DNA of 64,000 nt. Origin: 21-14-0-10-47-8 sp966211455. GTDB lineage: Bacteria; Bdellovibrionota; Bdellovibrionia; Bdellovibrionales; Bdellovibrionaceae. The notes beneath the pieces were generated by a model, which was not told the origin of the DNA, made no database searches, and saw only the letters and a list, made by a program, of their open reading frames with translations. Both the position numbers and the translations under genes were made by a program. The DNA lies in contig CBIHNI010000001.1 of assembly GCA_966211455.1 (NCBI GenBank), positions 186,001 through 250,000 of the forward strand. The letters are read 5' to 3'. Shown here in pieces: positions 58,831 to 64,000 of the stretch; the stretch's first letter is position 1; each line of letters starts with the position of its first letter.

Positions 58831-60411
58831 TTATTGGAAGCTGGCTTTCAGGCTGGCGCCCGAGAAAGCGGTGTAACCGCGAACCACCACGTGATAGGTG
58901 CCGACTTTGGGGGCTGCGACCGTGCAGGTTTCATTGTTCGTTCCTAAGAAGGGGCGGCAGTCGTAACTGGCCGTCGTCGGCTTCGAACCAAACTTCACGT
59001 ACAAATCTGCATCCGGCGTTCCACCCGACAAAGCAATCACCAGATTCTTGGCGCCTGCCGGGACATCAACGCTGAAGACTTTCTCTTCGGCCTTGGCACC
59101 CGAAACTCCGGCAACGGCCACGCCATTTTTCAGTTTCGGATCTTGCGGTGGAGGAGGCGGCGGTGGTGGAGGTGTAACCCCACCTTGAATGAAGGCCACG
59201 TTCAGCAACCGATTTGGCGATCCTGTTCCGGGACTGCCAACCTTACCCGCAAGACTTCCCGCGATCAGGGCTTGCTTCACCTGCGCCGGAGTCGATTGCG
59301 GATTTCGCTCCAAGTACAGCGCGATCACACCCGCCACGTGCGGGGTCGCCATCGACGTACCGCTGATCGTGTTGGTCGATGTGGTCGATGTATCCCATGT
59401 CGATAAGATATCGCTTCCCGGGGCGAAGATGTCCACGCACTCGCCATAGTTCGAGAAAGAAGAACGTTGATCTGTATTGGTCGTCGCACCCACTTTGATT
59501 CCCAAAGCCAATCGCGATGGCGAGCTTAAGCACGCGGACTGATTTTCATTTCCGGCCGCCAGTGCGTAGGTCACCCCGGCCTTGATCGAATTGGTGATCG
59601 CGTCTTCTAAGGCTTGCGAGATCGGCCCGCCCAAGCTCATATTGGCGACGGCGGGCTTCACGTGATTGGCGGTCACCCAGTCAACGCCGGCGATGACCCC
59701 CGAATAGCTGCCGGAACCCGAGCAATCCAAGACGCGAACGGCGATCAGTTTCGCAGCCTTCGCAACCCCGTAAGATTTGCTGCCGATAGTGCCTGCCACG
59801 TGGGTTCCGTGCCCGTTACAATCAGTGGCATCGGCATCGTTATCGACAAAATCTTTACCGGAAACCGCACGGCCTTCGAACTCTTGATGAGTCGTTAAAA
59901 TCCCGGTATCGATAACGTATGCATTTACGCCCGCACCACTGGCGGGATAAGTGTAGCTGCGATCCAAAGGCAGCGCCGCTTGGTCAATGCGATCAAGGCC
60001 CCAGGTCGGCGAGCTTTGAACGGCGTTGACGTGAATGATTTGGTCTTTTTCGACGTAAGCGACCAGCGAATCTTTGCCAAGCTTCTCGGCCTCGGCTTTG
60101 CTGAGATGAAGAACGCCTCCGTGTAAGGCCGCGGAAAAGACTTTGGAAGCGGGCTGCACCTGCAGTCGGCTTTCCAGTGCGCTGAAGGACGATTTCACCA
60201 GCGCTTTTTCCTGCACGGCATTTTGAGCCATGGCCAAGAGCGGACTTTTCTTCAGAACAACGATGTAATCGCTGGTCGTATTTTCGCTCTCGCTTTCGGC
60301 ATTTGGCGTTTCGGATTCAGGTGCCGACGTATCCATCTTGGCGCAGGCACTGACAAATAGAGAAACTGCGGCACTGAGTAGCAGCGCCTTTTTTCGAAAT
60401 TCCTTTTTCAA
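58831..60411 (-). CDS. Lipoprotein subtilisin-like protease with PPC domain
   Basis: 526 residues. TTG start at 60411 with GAGGGGG upstream; the upstream ATG at 60444 has no such site. The signal ends in SLFVSACAK, a lipobox. An I9-like propeptide (about 40-130) precedes the S8 domain: YVIDTGILTTHQEF (Asp), CNGHGTHVAGTIGS (His), ALAAGNENQSA (oxyanion Asn) and SGTSMATPHVAGVIALYLE (Ser). A Pro-rich linker and a C-terminal pre-peptidase (PPC) domain with TPDADLYVKFGSKPT follow. Outer-surface or secreted degradation of prey or environmental protein is likely. Confidence 0.95.
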   Translation of the reverse strand: MKKEFRKKALLLSAAVSLFVSACAKMDTSAPESETPNAESESENTTSDYIVVLKKSPLLAMAQNAVQEKALVKSSFSALESRLQVQPASKVFSAALHGGVLHLSKAEAEKLGKDSLVAYVEKDQIIHVNAVQSSPTWGLDRIDQAALPLDRSYTYPASGAGVNAYVIDTGILTTHQEFEGRAVSGKDFVDNDADATDCNGHGTHVAGTIGSKSYGVAKAAKLIAVRVLDCSGSGSYSGVIAGVDWVTANHVKPAVANMSLGGPISQALEDAITNSIKAGVTYALAAGNENQSACLSSPSRLALGIKVGATTNTDQRSSFSNYGECVDIFAPGSDILSTWDTSTTSTNTISGTSMATPHVAGVIALYLERNPQSTPAQVKQALIAGSLAGKVGSPGTGSPNRLLNVAFIQGGVTPPPPPPPPPQDPKLKNGVAVAGVSGAKAEEKVFSVDVPAGAKNLVIALSGGTPDADLYVKFGSKPTTASYDCRPFLGTNNETCTVAAPKVGTYHVVVRGYTAFSGASLKASFQ

Positions 60412-60694
60412 TTTTCCCCCTCTTTGGAAAAACTCAACCCACATAAGGACATGCGCGCGCCGCCGAAAAGGTTAAACGGCAAAAAGATTTTTCAAGCCGG
60501 CTGTCGAGCAATCTTGCGCCCAGGGATGCAAAAAAGATCGGGAAGCTTTTATATGGCGACCGCAAGCGACGACACTGTCAAAGGATCAGACAGCGCCAAC
60601 TGTGCTCTTCTCGAACTTGATTGAATCTGAACACAGTCATGGCTGGCCCCCTTCTTGAAGATGTCCTGCAACGGTTCGTTAACTGTAGGTGGAT

Positions 60695-61174
60695 ATGTTG
60701 AGATTCGGTTTTATTGCGATGTTGTTTTTGTCGGTTTCCCTGCAAGTCGGAGCTTCAATCGTGGCCGCCACGGCAAGTTCGTCATTGAAGGGTTATCACG
60801 AGTGGAAGAACGAAAAGGTTCAATCCGCCGTGAATCAGGGCGCTTCGTTGCGCCAACAATTGATCAAAGCCCAAACCGAGGGCAACCGCAAGCAGGTGGA
60901 AGCCCTGGAAAAACAGCAAATGCAGCTGAATTGGAATATCGAGGTCGCCCGCGACCTCTCGGTCACGGATTACGTCGTTCTTTATCTTTCCCAGCAAAAT
61001 CATCCGGATCGTTTCCAACAGGCAGCTCAAAAAATGAGCACAAAAGAGGTGGCCGAGCTGATGGAAGCCTACTCGAACACCCTGGAAGTGACGCCATCTG
61101 AAAATGTCGTCAAACCCGCACCCCAAGCGGTCGTGCCGGCGAAATTGCCGATCCAAGCCATCCAGGCCAAATAG
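60695..61174 (+). CDS. Secreted or membrane-anchored protein with coiled coil, unknown function
   Basis: 159 residues. A signal/anchor (MLRFGFIAMLFLSVSLQVGA) is followed by a coiled coil (SLRQQLIKAQTEGNRKQVEA, LEKQQMQLNWNIEVARDLSV) and a tail rich in Ala and Pro. GGTGG lies a few bases before the ATG at 60695. The 283 bp separating it from the subtilase gene show nothing I can identify. It precedes groES but with its own terminator, so it is not in that operon. Confidence 0.7.
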   Translation: MLRFGFIAMLFLSVSLQVGASIVAATASSSLKGYHEWKNEKVQSAVNQGASLRQQLIKAQTEGNRKQVEALEKQQMQLNWNIEVARDLSVTDYVVLYLSQQNHPDRFQQAAQKMSTKEVAELMEAYSNTLEVTPSENVVKPAPQAVVPAKLPIQAIQAK

Positions 61175-61207
61175 GTTCGTTTTAACGCCTATTTTCCCAC
61201 CGATTTT

Positions 61208-61245
61208 GCCGCTTTCCGAGAATCCTAACTTATTAGGATTGCGGC
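61208..61245 (+). terminator. Hairpin terminator between the coiled-coil gene and groES
   Basis: AATCCTAA (61221-61228) and TTAGGATT (61233-61240) form a perfect 8-bp stem with a CTTA loop; GCCGC (61208-61212) and GCGGC (61241-61245) can extend it outside an internal loop. GTTTTCT follows. Confidence 0.55.
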
Positions 61246-61270
61246 GTTTTCTAATAATTTCTTTTCCGAC

Positions 61271-61298
61271 CTTGACAGCCTATGGGTGCCCTCCATAT
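61271..61298 (+). promoter_or_regulatory. Sigma-32-like heat-shock promoter of groESL
   Basis: CTTGACA (61271-61277) and CTCCATAT (61291-61298) with a 13-bp spacer match the RpoH consensus CTTGAAA-N11-16-CCCCATNT at 6 of 7 and 7 of 8 specified positions by my count. No CIRCE inverted repeat is present between it and groES. The ATG is 58 bp downstream. Confidence 0.6.
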
Positions 61299-61355
61299 TC
61301 ATTGCGTTTCGATTCTTTAAAACTGAATACAAATCCAATTCGAGGAGGAGACACA

Positions 61356-61658
61356 ATGGCTAAGAGTGAACTTGGTGTAAGACCTTTGCATGACCGTATT
61401 TTGGTTCGTCGCATGGCTGAAGAAGAAAAAACGGCGGGCGGACTTTTCATCCCAGACACGGCAAAAGAAAAGCCGCAAAAAGGTGAAATCGTGGCGACTG
61501 GTAAAGGTCGCGTGACTGAAGACGGAAAAACTCTTCCACTGGAAGTTCGCGTTGGCGATAAAGTTCTGTTCAGCAAATATGCTGGCACTGAACTGAAGCT
61601 CGAAGGCGCTGAATACTTGATGATGCGCGAAGAAGATATCCTGGGCGTATTCAACTAA
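61356..61658 (+). CDS. groES: Co-chaperonin GroES
   Basis: 100 residues. GVRPLHDRILVRRMAEEEKT, the mobile loop KTAGGLFIPDTAKEKPQKGE, VATGKGRV and GDKVLFSKYAGTELKLEGAE, YLMMREEDILGVFN are classic GroES. The ribosome site GAGGAGG lies 5 bp upstream of the ATG. Upstream in-frame extension to 61104 is non-coding. It caps GroEL during ATP-driven folding; groEL follows 46 bp later under the same promoter. Confidence 0.98.
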   Translation: MAKSELGVRPLHDRILVRRMAEEEKTAGGLFIPDTAKEKPQKGEIVATGKGRVTEDGKTLPLEVRVGDKVLFSKYAGTELKLEGAEYLMMREEDILGVFN

Positions 61659-61704
61659 ATCTAATTCTTTAAAATTAATAAGCAGTAATTAAACGGAGAA
61701 AAAA

Positions 61705-63354
61705 ATGTCTAAAGAACTTCTGTTTTCAGAACATGCACGTGCAAGCATCCTGAAGGGTGTTAACACTTTGGCAAACGCGGTGAAAGTCACTTTGGGACCA
61801 AAAGGTCGCAACGTTGTGATCGAAAAATCTTTCGGTTCACCTTTGATCACGAAAGACGGTGTGACCGTTGCGAAAGAAATCGAATTGGAAAACAAATTCG
61901 AAAACATGGGCGCACAGATGGTGAAAGAAGTTGCTTCTAAAACCAACGATCAGGCTGGTGACGGAACGACAACTGCAACTGTTTTGGCTCAAGCAATCTA
62001 CCGTGAAGGCGTGAAACTTGTTTCTGCCGGTCACAACCCAACAGCTTTGAAGCGTGGAATCGATAAAGCGGTTGCCACTGTTGTTGAAGAGCTGAAAGGC
62101 TTGGCAAAACCAATCAAGTCATCTTCTGAAGTGGCTCAGGTTGGAACAATTTCTGCGAACAACGATCCAGAAATCGGAAAAATGTTGGCAGATGCGATGG
62201 ACAAAGTAACCCGTGAAGGCGTTATCACCATCGAAGAATCAAAAACTGCAAAAACTGAAGTGACTGTTGTTGAAGGTATGCAATTCGACCGTGGTTACTT
62301 GTCTCCGTACTTCGTAACAAACGCTGAGCGTATGGAAGCCGTTCTCGAGAACGCTTTCGTTTTGGTTTACGATAAAAAGATCGCAAACATGAAAGACATG
62401 TTGGGCGTTCTGGAAGCGGTTGCAAAATCAGGCCGTCCTTTGTTGATCATCGCTGAAGACGTTGAAGGCGAAGCGCTGGCAACTTTGGTTGTGAACCGTT
62501 TGCGTGGCACTCTGCACGTTGCGGCAGTGAAAGCTCCAGGCTTCGGCGATCGTCGTAAAGCAATGCTTGAAGACATCGCAATCCTGACAAACGCAAAAGT
62601 CATCTCTGAAGACGTTGGCCGTAAACTCGAGCAAGCGACTCAGGCTGATCTGGGTGTTGCGAAACGCATCGTTGTCGACAAAGACAACACAACAATCATC
62701 GATGGCGCTGGTAAAAAAGCGGACATCCAAGCACGCGTTGCTCAAATCAAAGCTCAGATCGAAGAGACTTCTTCTGACTATGACAAAGAGAAACTGAAAG
62801 AGCGTTTGGCTAAATTGTCTGGCGGTGTTGCGATCGTTCACGTTGGTGCACCTTCAGAAGTTGAAATGAAAGAAAAGAAAGCTCGTGTTGAAGACGCTTT
62901 GAACGCGACTCGCGCAGCTGTTGAAGAAGGTATCGTCGCGGGCGGTGGTACTGCTTTGTTGCGCGCTTCTTCTAAATTGCAAAAAGGCACTTTCGGTGAA
63001 GAAGAACAATTCGGCGCGAACATCATCCGCCGTGCTTGCGAAGAGCCTATCCGTCAAATCGCGGCAAATGCTGGTTTGGATGGCGCGATCGTTTTGGACC
63101 GCGTTCTTCAAAACAAAGCGGCGACTTACGGTTACAACGCTTACAGCGATGAATACACGGACTTGCTGAAAGACGGCGTTATCGATCCAGTTAAAGTTGT
63201 TCGTTGTGCTCTTGAAAACGCAGCTTCTGTTGCGTCTTTGATGCTGACAACTGAAACGATGATCGCTGAAGCTCCGAAGAAAGATGCTCCTGCTGCTGGT
63301 GCTCCTGGAATGGGTGGCATGGGCGGTATGGGTGGTATGGACGGCATGATGTAA
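61705..63354 (+). CDS. groEL: Chaperonin GroEL
   Basis: 549 residues, normal length. KVTLGPKGRNVVIEKSFGSP, the ATP site DGTTTATVLAQAIYREG, AVKAPGFGDRRKAMLEDIAI and the terminal GGM repeats are all present. Codon use is biased towards fewer synonyms (GCA, GAA, AAA) as in highly expressed genes. Folds cytoplasmic proteins with GroES. A strong terminator follows at 63384. Confidence 0.99.
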   Translation: MSKELLFSEHARASILKGVNTLANAVKVTLGPKGRNVVIEKSFGSPLITKDGVTVAKEIELENKFENMGAQMVKEVASKTNDQAGDGTTTATVLAQAIYREGVKLVSAGHNPTALKRGIDKAVATVVEELKGLAKPIKSSSEVAQVGTISANNDPEIGKMLADAMDKVTREGVITIEESKTAKTEVTVVEGMQFDRGYLSPYFVTNAERMEAVLENAFVLVYDKKIANMKDMLGVLEAVAKSGRPLLIIAEDVEGEALATLVVNRLRGTLHVAAVKAPGFGDRRKAMLEDIAILTNAKVISEDVGRKLEQATQADLGVAKRIVVDKDNTTIIDGAGKKADIQARVAQIKAQIEETSSDYDKEKLKERLAKLSGGVAIVHVGAPSEVEMKEKKARVEDALNATRAAVEEGIVAGGGTALLRASSKLQKGTFGEEEQFGANIIRRACEEPIRQIAANAGLDGAIVLDRVLQNKAATYGYNAYSDEYTDLLKDGVIDPVKVVRCALENAASVASLMLTTETMIAEAPKKDAPAAGAPGMGGMGGMGGMDGMM

Positions 63355-63383
63355 TCTGCCTTCCTTGCCTTGTATTTGCTTTC

Positions 63384-63418
63384 AAAGCCCTGGGTTTCCC
63401 CCGGGGCTTTTTTTTTGG
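63384..63418 (+). terminator. Intrinsic terminator of groESL
   Basis: AAAGCCC (63384-63390) and GGGCTTT (63404-63410), extended inward by TGGG/CCCC, form a GC-rich stem followed by a run of at least eight Ts. Confidence 0.9.
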
Positions 63419-63426
63419 CCAGCGCG

Positions 63427-63554
63427 CAGAACCCCGAGGAGGGAATCCCCTCTCTCAAGGGGACACGGCCTTCCTGGCCTCGCCGCGCTTTGGTACCGCG
63501 TCGTGCGGGCGCGGAGGTCCCCTTGAGAGAGGGGATTCCCTCCTCGGGGTTCTG
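63427..63554. repeat. 128-bp element with 38-bp perfect terminal inverted repeats
   Basis: The left arm (63427-63464, starting CAGAACCCCGAGGAGGGAAT) and right arm (63517-63554, ending ATTCCCTCCTCGGGGTTCTG) are exact reverse complements over 38 bp. The 52-bp centre is GC-rich (with CGCGCTTTGGTACCGCG). No target-site duplication is evident and no open frame fits. It begins about 10 bp beyond the groESL terminator. Could be a MITE-like or palindromic intergenic element. The following 207 bp to 63761 hold nothing else I can identify. Confidence 0.8.
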
Positions 63555-63761
63555 AGGTCTGTGGATTGGGGAAAAAGCTTTGGGAAATTGGGAATTCGTT
63601 AATATTTGTTTTGGAATGACGAATTGAATTGCTCGGTTGCAAATGGCAAATGATGATCAGATTCATTGGATTTAATCTCAAGGCTGTCAGGATTTTAACG
63701 TGTGGCCGTGATTATTTTTGGGGTAGTTTTGGATCTATAAAATTCACGAAAGGACCTAGTA

Positions 63762-64000
63762 ATGAAATTTTTGACGACGTTTTCAGCACTCATATTTTTT
63801 TCTGGAATAATAGCTCAGGCAGAGGTTGTACAAAGTGGGGAGTATAAAATTGTATCTGACACTTGCTACGATCGAAGTGGTAAGCCAAAACAGACCTGTG
63901 ACTCCGACTGGACGACCATTGTACAAGAGATGCAAATTGCACTCACTCAAGGAGTTAGCCCGCTAGATGGCTCTATTCGCGTAGTTCCGACTAAACAAAT
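63762..64000 (+). CDS. N-terminus of a secreted protein (partial)
   Basis: ATG at 63762 with AAAGGA 7 bp upstream opens a signal peptide (MKFLTTFSALIFFSGIIAQA) and continues as EVVQSGEYKIVSDTCYDRSG, with paired Cys (CYDRSGKPKQTC) to the window end. Periplasmic or secreted. The family cannot be told from 79 residues. Confidence 0.7.
   Translation, partial: MKFLTTFSALIFFSGIIAQAEVVQSGEYKIVSDTCYDRSGKPKQTCDSDWTTIVQEMQIALTQGVSPLDGSIRVVPTKQ

Noticed and set aside
61260..61355. CIRCE (HrcA) operator before groES
   Set aside because: No TTAGCACTC-N9-GAGTGCTAA-like repeat in this stretch; the 61221-61240 palindrome belongs to the upstream terminator.
1..64000. CRISPR arrays or rRNA genes
   Set aside because: No regularly spaced repeats and no rRNA-like conserved blocks were found on either strand by eye.

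Overview
This 64 kb window looks like the chromosome of a Bdellovibrio-like bacterium (inference). The pointers are a TIGR02147/DUF4423-type protein, many secreted hydrolases and signal-peptide hypotheticals, a gliding/chemotaxis-style signalling set, near 50% GC by eye, and dense gene packing with many 4-nt overlaps and convergent genes that touch or overlap. I could not run any search, so the taxonomic placement is a reading of gene content only.

Layout. 1-6.7 kb: glycosyltransferases (four GT2 enzymes, a GT-C-like membrane enzyme) around a protein with 36-residue Trp/Tyr-rich repeats, probably cell-surface polysaccharide work. 6.7-9.9 kb: three AT-rich genes for prepilin-like proteins, two of them divergent from the third. 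9.9-13.2 kb: a methyltransferase-like gene and an OsmC-pirin-YceI redox/stress operon divergent from a LysR regulator. 13.2-20.6 kb: DUF2239, a trypsin-like protease paired with an FHA-like membrane protein, an acetyltransferase behind a possible leader-peptide attenuator, a HAD phosphatase and a class III cyclase. 20.7-24.4 kb: a chemoreceptor, a secreted protein and the TIGR02147 protein. 24.4-27.6 kb: a TPR gene broken by one in-frame TGA, then an AT-rich island of about 2.5 kb inserted at a tRNA-Ser gene. The island carries a trypsin-like protease, a decayed gene and a RelA/SpoT-type synthetase, and a damaged copy of the tRNA 3' end marks its far side. 27.6-31 kb: gmhA, tRNA-Arg, tRNA-Asn and small secreted proteins. 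31-35.7 kb: a chemotaxis operon (PAS chemoreceptor, CheR, CheD, triple-CheW) behind a sigma-28-like promoter. 35.7-39.8 kb: a relic of a soxR-like 3' end, a histidine kinase, an Nramp-like transporter, and soxR divergent from sodB with a perfect SoxR box between them.

39.8-55 kb is the most unusual region: a composite biosynthetic cluster. Its core is a linear azol(in)e peptide system: an 80-residue precursor with a Cys/Ser/Thr/Gly-rich C-terminus, a leader-binding ocin-ThiF/E1-like partner, a YcaO cyclodehydratase ending in PHPFP, and a SagB-type FMN dehydrogenase. Interleaved are two asparagine-synthetase-like PP-loop enzymes without glutaminase domains, an acyl carrier protein, an MBOAT-like membrane protein, a cupin, a fusion of an orotate-phosphoribosyltransferase-like domain to an eight-repeat PQQ-type propeller, a membrane alkaline-phosphatase-superfamily enzyme, a fatty-acid-hydroxylase-like di-iron protein and an HTTM membrane protein. 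I infer that a heterocyclised, possibly further acylated or amidated peptide is made here; the link between the halves is only by position.

55-64 kb: a Tat-exported DctP-like binding protein, a secreted repeat protein, GNAT and pirin, a lipoprotein subtilase, groES-groEL behind a sigma-32-like promoter, a 38-bp perfect inverted repeat and the start of a secreted protein that runs off the window.
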